Assembly: GCA_016712525.1 (NCBI GenBank)
Contig: JADJQX010000007.1
Span: forward strand, 2,294,001 to 2,358,000
Direction of reading: 5' to 3'
DNA: 64,000 nucleotides
Source of the DNA: Myxococcales bacterium
GTDB taxonomy: Bacteria; Myxococcota_A; Polyangia; Polyangiales; Polyangiaceae
The notes under the pieces were generated by a model. It worked only from the letters and a program-made list of their open reading frames with translations. It did not search any database and was not told the DNA's origin. A program made the position numbers and the translations under genes. Each line of letters begins with the position of its first letter. The first letter of the stretch is position 1. This document shows positions 17,224-25,823 of this stretch, one piece after another.

Positions 17224-19151
17224 CGTTCGGTCTCGTCGTCGCGCGCTGGGCTCACGTCGCGCCGCCCCGGGGTCTCTTCCATGTCGTAGGGGCGATCGTG
17301 GCGCTCGCGTTGACGCTCCTCTCGGCCCGTCGGGCGCACGCGGACGAGCTCCACGCGAGGGTCGACACGAACGTCGTCGAGGTGGGACAGACCGTCTCGC
17401 TCCGGCTCGAGGGGAGCACCACGTCGGGCGACGTGGGCAACGTGGATCCCGGGCCGACGCCGGGGTTCCGCATCATCGGCCGCAGCGTGATGCCGACGCG
17501 CATGGTCTCGATCGTGAACGGCGTGCGGACGGACAAAACGGGCCTCTCGGCCACCTTCACGCTGCTCGCCGAGAAGACGGGCACGACGACGCTCGGGCCG
17601 TGCACGGTGACGTTCGGAGGGCGGCAGGTACGCTCGGCGAGGGTCGACGTGCGGGTCGTCCCCCGTGGGCAAGGGCCGAAACAAGCCGCACCACAGGACC
17701 CGTTCGGAGGGCTCTTCGGGCCGAACGGCGCGCACACGAACCCCTTCGATTTCCTGAACGAGCCGAGCGCCGAGCCCGAGCCCTCCGTCGACCCGAAGCT
17801 CGCGCTGCCCAAGGCGCGCGGCAGGCTCGGTTTTCTCCACGCCACGGTCGACAAGACCCGGGCCGTCGTGGGCGAGCAGGTGACCCACACGGTGTACCTC
17901 TACGTCGAAGCGAGCACACGCGAGCCGCAGATAGGGGACGTCCACGAGGCGCCCGCCGCGGCCTTCCTCAAGAAGTCGCTGCTCGAGTCCGACAACGAAG
18001 CCCGCCACGTAGGCCTCGCGAAGGTCGGTGATCAGCTCTTCGAGGTGAAGCTCGTCCGCAAGGTCGCGCTCTTCCCTCTGAAGGCGGGCAAGCTACCCAT
18101 CGGCGTGATGAGCATGCGCCTCTTCCGCAGCGCAGGTCAGCGCACGAGCCCCGACTCGGTGCGAGAGTCGGAGGATCTCCAGGTCGACGTGACCGAGCCG
18201 CCGCGAAGCGGGGCGATCGCGGGGACGGCGCTCGGCGACGTGGGCGACTTCTCTCTCCGCGCCGAGGTCGCGCCGCGCGAGGTCGTGCGTGGGGGAGCCG
18301 TGGCCGTGACGCTCACGCTCGAGGGGCACGGCAACTTCCCGAACAAGCTCCCCCTGCCGACGGTGAAGGGCGTCGAGTGGCTCGAGCCCGAGGTGCACGA
18401 CAAGCTCGGCCCGAGCAGCGACGACCGGTACGGCGGATACCGCTCGTTCCGGTACGTCGTCCGCGTGAAGGAACCCGGGGCCTTCTCGCTTGGAACCGTT
18501 AGTTTTCCTTACTATTCGGCGCGCCTCGGAAAATACGGCTCGGCGCGCGCGGACCTCGGCTTCGTGACGGTCACTCCGGATGGGAAGGCCGAGCCGAAGG
18601 AGGTCGCGGAAGAGATCCTCCCGAACCTCCCACCGCCGCGAGGTGCGCTCGAGGGCTCGGCGGCGTCGGCGCGGCCGTTCTCGGATCGACGGGAGGCTTG
18701 GCTCCTCGTGTTCCTCGGTCCGCTCGGCTTCGTCGTGACGACGCTCGCGGGTCGAGCCAAGGAGCGCTTCACCGAGGCCCGCGCGGCGCGCGCTGCGTCC
18801 CCCGAGACCGAGCTCTCGAGGCGCATCGAGGCCGCGAAGAGCGCGCTTCGCGAGGGGAAGACGAACGACGCCATTCGATTCGCCCTCACGGTGCTCGAGC
18901 AAGGCGCGCTCGTGAAGCTCGGTGTCGGACTTCGCGGCGTGACGGCCGCCGAGAGACGCGAGCGGCTCCTCGAGGCCGGGCTCGACCGATCCGAGGTGGA
19001 CGCGTGGCTCGAGGCGTTCGCCCGCGCCGAGGAGCGAAGGTACGCACCCGAGCCCCCGACCGAGGCCGACGCGACGGCGGAGCTCGAGCGATGCGTCGCG
19101 CTCGTTGCGAAGGCACGACGGAAGAAGACCGCGCCGAAGGAGGCCTCGTGA
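17220..19151 (+). CDS. batD: BatD-like oxygen-tolerance family membrane protein (643 aa)
   Basis: A signal peptide with hydrophobic core VVGAIVALALTLLSA ends at AHA-DE (about residue 42). Several immunoglobulin-like beta-sandwich domains follow (VEVGQTVSLRLEGS; ATFTLLAEKTGTTTLGP; REVVRGGAVAVTLTLEGHGN), as in BatD. A membrane segment lies near 493-511, and a cytoplasmic helical tail ends the protein. BatD is the large periplasmic subunit of the system. The GTG start at 17220 overlaps the batC stop and gives the signal peptide; the frame is open much further upstream but antisense logic and overlap rule that out. Confidence 0.88.
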   Translation: MTFGLVVARWAHVAPPRGLFHVVGAIVALALTLLSARRAHADELHARVDTNVVEVGQTVSLRLEGSTTSGDVGNVDPGPTPGFRIIGRSVMPTRMVSIVNGVRTDKTGLSATFTLLAEKTGTTTLGPCTVTFGGRQVRSARVDVRVVPRGQGPKQAAPQDPFGGLFGPNGAHTNPFDFLNEPSAEPEPSVDPKLALPKARGRLGFLHATVDKTRAVVGEQVTHTVYLYVEASTREPQIGDVHEAPAAAFLKKSLLESDNEARHVGLAKVGDQLFEVKLVRKVALFPLKAGKLPIGVMSMRLFRSAGQRTSPDSVRESEDLQVDVTEPPRSGAIAGTALGDVGDFSLRAEVAPREVVRGGAVAVTLTLEGHGNFPNKLPLPTVKGVEWLEPEVHDKLGPSSDDRYGGYRSFRYVVRVKEPGAFSLGTVSFPYYSARLGKYGSARADLGFVTVTPDGKAEPKEVAEEILPNLPPPRGALEGSAASARPFSDRREAWLLVFLGPLGFVVTTLAGRAKERFTEARAARAASPETELSRRIEAAKSALREGKTNDAIRFALTVLEQGALVKLGVGLRGVTAAERRERLLEAGLDRSEVDAWLEAFARAEERRYAPEPPTEADATAELERCVALVAKARRKKTAPKEAS

Positions 19152-19969
19152 AGCGCGCGGTCGTGATGGGGCTCGCGCTCGCGCTCACTCTCGCGGCCGG
19201 ACCCGCGCGTGCCGGAGAGCCCGAAGACGGGCTCGCGAGGGCCGAAGAGCACCTCCGCGCGGAGCGTGCGACCGAGGCCATCGCGGAGCTCGAGTCGCTC
19301 GCCGACCTGGGGCACCTCGACGCGGCGATCTCGTTCGATCGTGGCCTCGCCTACGCGCTGCGCGTCAAGAAGGGGCCGGCGACCGACGGGGACCTCGGGC
19401 GGGCCGTCCTCGGCTTCGAGGAGGCGAAGGGCCTCAGCACCCGCGACGACGTGCGCACCGCCTGCGACGCGGCCATCACGGCCCTCCGCTCCGAGTCGGC
19501 CAAACGTCGTTCGCGCGGAGGCGAGCCCCCGGACGTCGAAGAGGGCATGTCGCTCGGTCGCAGCGTCGTGCACCTCTTGCCCGAGTCGGCGTGGCTCGTG
19601 CTCGCGCTCGCGGCCTCGGTGGCGTTTTCGATCGGGCTCGTGGTGGGGCGGCGCGCGAAGGCTCGAGGGGAGTCGAGCCAGCTCTCGATCGCGCTCGGCT
19701 TCGCGGCCCTCCCCGTGTGCCTCTCGGCGACGACGCTCGGCCTCGCGGCGCGCGCCGAACGACGCGAGCTGCGCGAGGGCATCGTGGTCCGCGCGGGCGT
19801 GCGCCCCTTCGACGAGTCGCACATCGTACGAAGCGGAGCCGAGACCTTGCCGGAGGGCGCCAAGCTCCGCATCCTTGGTGACGCCGAGGGCTTCGTCGTG
19901 TTTCGGCGCGGAGCGACGCAGGGCACCCTCCCGAAGGACGCGGTGGGCGAGATCGTCCGTCGACGCTGA
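19148..19969 (+). CDS. batE: BatE-like TPR/SH3 membrane protein, last gene of the Bat operon (273 aa)
   Basis: A signal peptide (VVMGLALALTLAAGPARAG) is followed by TPR-like helices (about 25-120), two membrane segments near 147-168 and 184-203, and a C-terminal bacterial-SH3-like domain (GIVVRAGVRPFDES ... LRILGDAEGFVVFR). TPR followed by paired spans and SH3 is the layout of BatE. The GTG start overlaps the batD stop. A structured intergenic sequence follows and the next gene is convergent, so the operon ends here. The gene name rests on order and architecture. Confidence 0.8.
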   Translation: MKRAVVMGLALALTLAAGPARAGEPEDGLARAEEHLRAERATEAIAELESLADLGHLDAAISFDRGLAYALRVKKGPATDGDLGRAVLGFEEAKGLSTRDDVRTACDAAITALRSESAKRRSRGGEPPDVEEGMSLGRSVVHLLPESAWLVLALAASVAFSIGLVVGRRAKARGESSQLSIALGFAALPVCLSATTLGLAARAERRELREGIVVRAGVRPFDESHIVRSGAETLPEGAKLRILGDAEGFVVFRRGATQGTLPKDAVGEIVRRR

Positions 19970-19976
19970 CGCTGAC

Positions 19977-20032
19977 GAGGGCGCGCCACTCGGGCGGCCG
20001 CGAAGGGACCGCCTCGTGCGCCGCGCCCCCTC
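19977..20032. terminator. Possible bidirectional terminator between convergent genes
   Basis: GAGGGCGCG near 19977 and CGCGCCCCCTC near 20022 can form an imperfect stem, with a second GGGCGG/CCGCC pairing inside. It fills the whole gap between the Bat operon and the convergent gene ending at 20036. There is no T run, so the call is tentative. Confidence 0.4.
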
Positions 20033-20035
20033 TCC

Positions 20036-21535
20036 TCAGGCGAGGGCGATGCCGAGCTGTTTGCGCAGCTTGGTCGCGCGCTCCGAGAGCAAGAAGCTCA
20101 GGAGATCGTTCATTTTTTCGTCAATCTGAGCGCGGTCTTTCGTCTCGAGGGCGAGCACGTTCTCGGCCGCCACGAGATCGCCCGAGAGCAAGAGGCCCGC
20201 GCGCGCGCAGGTACGGTCGACGCTCGTGGCCCAGCGCGACAGGTTCACCCGGCCCCCCTCCTCGACGAACCGCAAGAACTGCCCTCTCAGGTGGTCGATC
20301 TGCGGCGGCTCGAGGATGGGCTCGATGGCCTTCGCGATCGGTACGACGAGCTCCTTCACGTGCCCCGACAGCGGGAGGCCCGGGTTGCCGATCGAGAGCG
20401 CAGCGAGGAAGATCTCCTCGAGGCCACGCGCGTCGGGCACGAGCAGCTTCACGAAGTGCTCTTCGCGGTAGTGCCCGAGGTGACGCCCCGCGAGGAACGC
20501 GAGCTCGGCCGCGGACCGGCCCGAGAGCGCGAGCTTTCCGAGGCGCGAGGCCGGCGGGACGTTCGGCACCATCTCGACGGCGCCGGCGTAGTCGGGCGCG
20601 AGGTAGAGCCCCGGCGCGCGCATGCCCAAGATGGCCGCGGCCCAGTGGAAGCACCGGACGGCCTGGATGGTCGACGACTCGGGATCCTGCTTTTTGTCCG
20701 CCTCGAGCTTCACGAGCTGCTTGTCCCGGCGGAGCGCCGAGATGCGCCCGACGAGCACCGCCGACACGACCACCGAGAAGATCTCGCCGACGAGCGCCTC
20801 TTCTTCGGGGTGGAAGAGGAGGCGGGTCCACGCCTCACGCGTGAGCGCGGCCTTCGGGCGAATGAGTCCGACGGTCTTGTGCTCTTCGTAGACGGCCCGC
20901 TGAGCCTCGTTCGCGGAGCCGAGGTAGGTGAGCACCTGCGCGACGAGATACCGCGAGTCTCTCTCGCCGCGCTTGTCGTAGAGGCGGTAGAGCGCGTGAA
21001 GGCTGTCCTCGTCGCGAGGGTCGTGCCTCACGCGACGCGCGAGGTCGGCCGGGTCCTCTTCGGGAAGGTCGGGGCGAGCGGCCGCCGGGGGCGCGACGTC
21101 GGAGAGGTCGATGTCGACCGCGATATGGGAGCGGGCGTCCTCGAGCTCGACCTCGAGATCCTTGATGCGGGCCTCGAGGGCCTTGATCCGGCGCTCGAGG
21201 GCCTGGGTGCGAGGGTCGGTCGCGGGGACGAGGGGCTGGATGCTCTGCGGCCCCGGCTCCCCGTCGGACATGTCCTGAATGACGACACGGTTACGCGACT
21301 CGTAGGCGGCCTGGAGGGCGGTCTCGAGCTTTCGAAGGCGCATGCGATCGAGGCCGAGGCTGTCGGCCATCTTGTCGAGCTGCTTGCGCTCCTCGACGGT
21401 GATGACCCCGTCCTCGATGACCTCGGCGAAGAGCTCTTCGTACATGGCCTCGAGCTTCCCGAGGCGCACGTTTCCAGACACTTCCCCCGCCTCGAACCCG
21501 GCCTGGTGCTCGAACGTGACGTTGGCTTCCGACAT
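20036..21535 (-). CDS. TerB-like protein with coiled coil and a degenerate M48-peptidase-like C-terminal module (499 aa)
   Basis: ATG at 21535 follows a GAGGGAGAG ribosome site. Residues about 20-75 (EELFAEVIEDGVITVEERKQ) resemble TerB/DjlA-type helical domains; 110-145 is a heptad coiled coil (ALERRIKALEARIKDLEVEL). The C-terminal 290 residues align throughout with the end of the giant TPR protein at 45536: WTRLLFHPEEEALVGEIF against WVKNLFHKDDNIFIGKIF, and LRKQLGIALA against LRKTLGIAVG. The segment GRHLGHYREEH sits where M48 metallopeptidases have GHELGH, so the HExxH zinc motif reads RHLGH and the enzyme is probably dead. No signal peptide; cytoplasmic. Role unknown; possibly a scaffold or adaptor. 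Confidence 0.8.
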   Translation of the reverse strand: MSEANVTFEHQAGFEAGEVSGNVRLGKLEAMYEELFAEVIEDGVITVEERKQLDKMADSLGLDRMRLRKLETALQAAYESRNRVVIQDMSDGEPGPQSIQPLVPATDPRTQALERRIKALEARIKDLEVELEDARSHIAVDIDLSDVAPPAAARPDLPEEDPADLARRVRHDPRDEDSLHALYRLYDKRGERDSRYLVAQVLTYLGSANEAQRAVYEEHKTVGLIRPKAALTREAWTRLLFHPEEEALVGEIFSVVVSAVLVGRISALRRDKQLVKLEADKKQDPESSTIQAVRCFHWAAAILGMRAPGLYLAPDYAGAVEMVPNVPPASRLGKLALSGRSAAELAFLAGRHLGHYREEHFVKLLVPDARGLEEIFLAALSIGNPGLPLSGHVKELVVPIAKAIEPILEPPQIDHLRGQFLRFVEEGGRVNLSRWATSVDRTCARAGLLLSGDLVAAENVLALETKDRAQIDEKMNDLLSFLLSERATKLRKQLGIALA

Positions 21536-21717
21536 GGACTCTCCCTCGTTCGCGCCGCCCTGACCTAGGTGGCCGGTGCGCGAGGCGAGAGCATCGCAGA
21601 GGTGTCGGCCAAGGCTCAAGGGCTCTCTCGGCGGGGGTTCGCGAACGCCGGCTCGCGCGGGGCGGAGCGAGAAACCTTTCGCCTCACGCCGAAATCCCAT
21701 ACCCTCCGAGTCCTCGG

Positions 21718-24546
21718 ATGGCGCAGTCCCCTGACCCGCTCATCGCCCGCTGGCGAGCCCGCCCCGACGCGGCGAACACCCTCGCGCTGTCCGACGCCCT
21801 GCGTTCGTCGGGTCGGCCCGAGATGGTGCGCGCGGTCTCCGACCACGTCCAAAAGAACCTCGCGGGCGACGTGAGCGTGCTCACCGCGGCGGCCCGCATG
21901 TGTGTCGCGCACGGCCTCTTCCCCGACGCGCAGCAGCTCCTCGTGACGGCAGGAAAGCTCGCGCCGAAGAGCGGCCTCGTCTACCGCTTGCTCGGTGAGG
22001 TCCTCCTCCGCCGAGGCGACGCCGAGCGCGCCGAGAAGGTCTTCGAGCGGGGCGCGCGGGTCGACGCCGACCCCGAGATGCGGCGATGGCTCGACCGCGC
22101 GCGCGAATACCGCACCGTGCAGGTGCACGAGGGCGCGCGTGTGGTCGCCGACGACGTCAACGCCAAGTTCCCGGTCCAAGAGGCGAAACGCGACGATCGG
22201 CGCGGGGCCCCGGCGGTCGACGAAGACATCGACACGCACGTCAAGAGCGCCAAGGACGACATTCGCCCGGCGATCGAGGCCATGGTGGCGAGGAGCGCGT
22301 CCCTCCCGGACGTGACCGCCGCCGCGCGCCCGCGGAGCTCGAACGACTTCCCCGACGCCGCCACCCGCGAGATCGGGCCGGGGACGAACCCGGTGCCCGC
22401 GCACGCGGTTTCTCCGGCGTCCCGGCCCTTCCCGGAGATTCCGGGCACCGTGCCGCTCGCGTTCCCGGTCGCACCGAAGCCGAGCGCGCGCCCGCCCGCG
22501 CCACCTCCCGCGTCGTCGCGTCCGCCGGGACCACCTCCGCCCGTTCCCCAGCGCCCGCCGCCTCCGATGCCCGCGCAGCCCCTCGGCGACGCGGCCTACC
22601 GCGGCTCGCAGCCTGGGCGCATCCCCGAGGCGCGGGACGTGCTCGACGCGCTCGCGATCGCCGGGGTCTTCGAGCCCGAAGCTGCGCAAAGGTCGCCGCT
22701 CGACTGGGCGAGGGCGAACGCGGCGCCGCCGCGCAAGAAGAGCTACGCGTTCGTCGTCACGCTCATCGTCCTGCTCGTGGGCGCGGGCTCCGGTGTCTTC
22801 TTCTACGTCCGCGACCGCCGCGCGAAGGACCACGCCCGCGCCGAGGCCATGCTGGCCAAGGTGGACGCCGACCTTCGTTCGTCCGACCCGCGGGTGCTCG
22901 AGCCCTCCGAGAAGACCATCGGCGAGGTCTTCGAGCTCGAGTCGCGCTCGCCCCACGCGGCGCTCACCTGGCTCCGCGAGCGCGCGATGGTCGGGCTCCT
23001 CCGAGGCGGTGAGAACATCGCGTTCGAGGGGCCCATCGCGCGCGCCAAAGAGGTCGGCGTCCCCGAGAGCGACATCGCCTTCGCCTACGTGGCCTCGTTC
23101 CTCTTCCAGTCCGACACGGTCGGCGCCGCGGCGGTCATGCCCAAGTGGGACGCCGTCGCCGGGAAAGACGCCCACTACCAGCTCCTGTCCGGAGCCGCCC
23201 TCGAGCGCGCCGGAGACGGCCGCGCCATCGAGCGGTACATCGCGGCCACCCGCCTCGACCCGAGCCTCGTCCTCGCCGAGGTCTTGCTGGCTCGGTACGT
23301 CGCTATCGACGGCGATCCGTCGAAGGCGATGGAGCTCGCGAAGCTCTTTCAATCGAAGTACCCGCAGCGCGTCGAGGCGAGCGCGCTCGTCGCCCTCGCG
23401 TGGGCGCGAAACCCGCTCCGGGATCCGGCTGTCCCCAAAGAGGTCAAGGAGACCCACGACCGTGCAGCCGAGCTCCCCCTCGGTCTCAAGTTCGTGCCCT
23501 TCGCGCTGAACGCGCTCGAGGCGCTGTCGAACCACACGCCCGACAAAGCCAAAGCGGAGCTCTCGCGCGGTCTGCAAGTGGCCGATGGGCCCGGGGTCGC
23601 GTCGTGGCTCGGGGCGATCGCTCTCGAGACGGGCGACGAGGCCGCCGCGCGCAAAGCCGCTCTGCTCGCCGTGTCGTTCTCCGCTGTTTACCCACCCGCG
23701 CGCACATTGGCGGCGCGGGTCGCATTGCTCGGATACCGCCTCGACGAGGCCCAAAAAGCCACCGACGAGCTCGACCCGCGTTCGGCCGACGTCGCGCTCG
23801 TGCGGGCGGCCGTCGCTTACGAGCGGCTCGACGCGGACGGGCTCGGCCGGGCCCTCGAGGGCCTCACGCCCGAGGCCAAGCAGCTCCCCTTCACGCGCCC
23901 CATCCTCTCGGCCCCAGCGCTCCTCCTCGGCACCGAGCAGCCCTCGGCCGACAAGCTCTCCCAGATGTTCGTGGTCGACGCCCCCTGGGCCGACGTGCTC
24001 GCCATGGACTCGGCCCTCGACGTGGGCGACCTCGCGGTCTCCGACAAGATCGCCGCAGCTTGGGGAGAGAACGACAACCGCCCGCACCACGCCATCCGCC
24101 TCGCGCGGCACGCGCGGTATCGCGGCAAGCTCGACGAAGCCGAGAAGTGGAGCAAGCTCGCGCTGACAGGCTCCATCACGGCGCGCAGCGTGATCGAACG
24201 CGTCTTTCTGCTCGTCGAAAAGAAGGACTACAAAGCGGTCGAGCCCATGCTCGCGCAGTACTCGTCCGTCCTCGGCAAACAGACGAAATGGGCGAGCGCG
24301 TACGCCCTCGCCTCCTCGGGGCGAGTCGAGGCGGCCCGCGCGAAGCTCGCGACCGAAGATCCCCCGCCCGATCTGGCCCCCCTGCCGATGCGCCTCTTGG
24401 CCGGGGCCACCTACGGCAAGCTCAAGGACCACAACGCGGGGTTCAAGTACATCAAGGCGCTCGCGAAGGCCGGCTTCACGAACCCCGATGTCGCGAACGC
24501 CTCCGAGAACGTCGGCCTCCCGCCCATCAAGACGCGGAGCCCCTGA
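21718..24546 (+). CDS. Large single-span TPR membrane protein (942 aa)
   Basis: The N-terminal 120 residues are TPR helices (GLVYRLLGEVLLRRGDAERA, EKVFERGARVDADPEMRRWL). A Pro-rich disordered linker runs from about 200 to 300, and one membrane span lies at about 342-364 (FVVTLIVLLVGAGSGVFFYV). The remaining 570 residues are repeated helical hairpins typical of TPR solenoids (KAMELAKLFQSKYPQRVEAS and similar), predicted periplasmic because the N-terminus lacks a signal peptide. Probably an inner-membrane scaffold linking cytoplasmic and periplasmic partners. It is divergent from the TerB/M48-like gene across 182 bases and convergent with pilT; a shared role with either is only suggested by position. 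Confidence 0.82.
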   Translation: MAQSPDPLIARWRARPDAANTLALSDALRSSGRPEMVRAVSDHVQKNLAGDVSVLTAAARMCVAHGLFPDAQQLLVTAGKLAPKSGLVYRLLGEVLLRRGDAERAEKVFERGARVDADPEMRRWLDRAREYRTVQVHEGARVVADDVNAKFPVQEAKRDDRRGAPAVDEDIDTHVKSAKDDIRPAIEAMVARSASLPDVTAAARPRSSNDFPDAATREIGPGTNPVPAHAVSPASRPFPEIPGTVPLAFPVAPKPSARPPAPPPASSRPPGPPPPVPQRPPPPMPAQPLGDAAYRGSQPGRIPEARDVLDALAIAGVFEPEAAQRSPLDWARANAAPPRKKSYAFVVTLIVLLVGAGSGVFFYVRDRRAKDHARAEAMLAKVDADLRSSDPRVLEPSEKTIGEVFELESRSPHAALTWLRERAMVGLLRGGENIAFEGPIARAKEVGVPESDIAFAYVASFLFQSDTVGAAAVMPKWDAVAGKDAHYQLLSGAALERAGDGRAIERYIAATRLDPSLVLAEVLLARYVAIDGDPSKAMELAKLFQSKYPQRVEASALVALAWARNPLRDPAVPKEVKETHDRAAELPLGLKFVPFALNALEALSNHTPDKAKAELSRGLQVADGPGVASWLGAIALETGDEAAARKAALLAVSFSAVYPPARTLAARVALLGYRLDEAQKATDELDPRSADVALVRAAVAYERLDADGLGRALEGLTPEAKQLPFTRPILSAPALLLGTEQPSADKLSQMFVVDAPWADVLAMDSALDVGDLAVSDKIAAAWGENDNRPHHAIRLARHARYRGKLDEAEKWSKLALTGSITARSVIERVFLLVEKKDYKAVEPMLAQYSSVLGKQTKWASAYALASSGRVEAARAKLATEDPPPDLAPLPMRLLAGATYGKLKDHNAGFKYIKALAKAGFTNPDVANASENVGLPPIKTRSP

Positions 24547-24585
24547 GCTTCGCGCGCAGCGGGCGATCGACGGTGTCGAGGCCAC

Positions 24586-24627
24586 CTCGGGCCCGGGGTT
24601 CCTTCGGAAGAAACCCCAGCGCCCGAG
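24586..24627. terminator. Bidirectional terminator between the TPR gene and pilT
   Basis: CTCGGGC (24586-24592) pairs with GCCCGAG (24621-24627), and inside them GGGGTT pairs with AACCCC, capped by a stable CTTCGG tetraloop. The hairpin sits midway in the 94-base gap between convergent genes and could stop transcription from both sides. Confidence 0.55.
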
Positions 24628-24640
24628 GCGGAGCGTTTCC

Positions 24641-25762
24641 TTAGCGCTGCGGAGGCTGCTGTGGCCTCGCCTGGCGCTGCTCGATCATCATCCGGAGCTC
24701 GTCGGGCTCGAGCGAGCGGCTCATGGCCTCCTCGAGCGAAATGTATCTCCGCACGAGCAGGTTGAAGAGCGACTGGTTCAGCGTCTGCATGCCGAACTTG
24801 TCTTGGCCGAGCTGCATCTGGCCGTAAATCTGCTGGATCTTGGACTCTCGAATGAGGTTCCGGATCGCCGGGTTGGGGACGAGCACCTCGAGGGCCATGC
24901 ATCGCCCGGGCGCACCCGCGCGAGGCAAGAGCTGCTGCGAGACGACCGCCTGGAGCACGAACGAGAGCTTCGAGCGCACCTGGTCCTGCTGGTGCGGCGG
25001 GAAGACGTCGATGATGCGGTTGATCGTCGAGATGGCGCTGTTCGTGTGGAGGGTGGCGAAGACGAGGTGACCCGTCTCGCTGATCGTGAGCGCCGCCTCG
25101 ATCGTCTCGAGGTCGCGGAGCTCGCCGAGGAGCACGACGTCCGGATCTTGGCGGAGCACGTACCTGAGCGCCCCCGAGAAGCTCGCGGTGTCTTGACCGA
25201 CCTCGCGCTGGTTCACGACCGAGAGCTTGTGCCCGTGCAGGTACTCGATGGGATCCTCGATGGTGAGGATGTGGAGCCGTTGCTCGGAGTTGATCTTGTC
25301 GATGATCGACGCGAGCGTGGTCGTCTTGCCCGAGCCCGTGGGCCCCGTCACCAGGATGAGGCCGTTCGGGCGCTTCGTGAGCTCGCCGATGATCGGCGGC
25401 AAGCCGAGCTCTTCGAAGCTCAAAATCTTGAATGGAATCGTTCGGATAGCCCCGGCCACGGCCCCCCGCTGCACGAAGAAGTTCGCGCGAAACCGCGACA
25501 GTCCCTTCACCGTGAAGCTGAGATCGAGCTCGTTCTCCTTCTCGAAATGGATCTTCTGCTCTTCGTTCATGACCGAGTAGCAGAGGGTCTTCGTCTCGGG
25601 AGCGGTGAGCGGCGGGAGCTTCAGCGGGATGACCTCGCCGTCGATACGGAGCAGCGGCGCCGTACCGACGGTGATGTGCATGTCGCTCGCGCCCTTCTCC
25701 ACCATCGCCTTGAGGAGCTGGTGGAGGTTGACCTTGAGGTCGGCCGGGTTTGGTTGCGTCAT
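24641..25762 (-). CDS. pilT: Type IV pilus retraction ATPase PilT (373 aa)
   Basis: A cytoplasmic hexameric ATPase that drives pilus retraction. Walker A GPTGSGKTTTL (140-150), Asp box TIEDPIEYLH (167-176), Walker B LRQDPDVVLLGELRD (203-217), His box GHLVFATLHTN (231-241), and the PilT-specific AIRNLIRE motif (299-306), needed for retraction in known PilT proteins. Length is normal for the family. It lies 61 bases downstream of pilB on the same strand, so both motors are probably cotranscribed. In myxobacteria these power social (pilus-based) motility. The Gln/Pro tail (RQARPQQPPQR) is a small oddity. Confidence 0.96.
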   Translation of the reverse strand: MTQPNPADLKVNLHQLLKAMVEKGASDMHITVGTAPLLRIDGEVIPLKLPPLTAPETKTLCYSVMNEEQKIHFEKENELDLSFTVKGLSRFRANFFVQRGAVAGAIRTIPFKILSFEELGLPPIIGELTKRPNGLILVTGPTGSGKTTTLASIIDKINSEQRLHILTIEDPIEYLHGHKLSVVNQREVGQDTASFSGALRYVLRQDPDVVLLGELRDLETIEAALTISETGHLVFATLHTNSAISTINRIIDVFPPHQQDQVRSKLSFVLQAVVSQQLLPRAGAPGRCMALEVLVPNPAIRNLIRESKIQQIYGQMQLGQDKFGMQTLNQSLFNLLVRRYISLEEAMSRSLEPDELRMMIEQRQARPQQPPQR

Positions 25763-25823
25763 CGGGTGAAACCTCGATCGTGCATGGGGAGCGTGGAAGG
25801 AGACGGGAGAGCGGGACTGGAGA

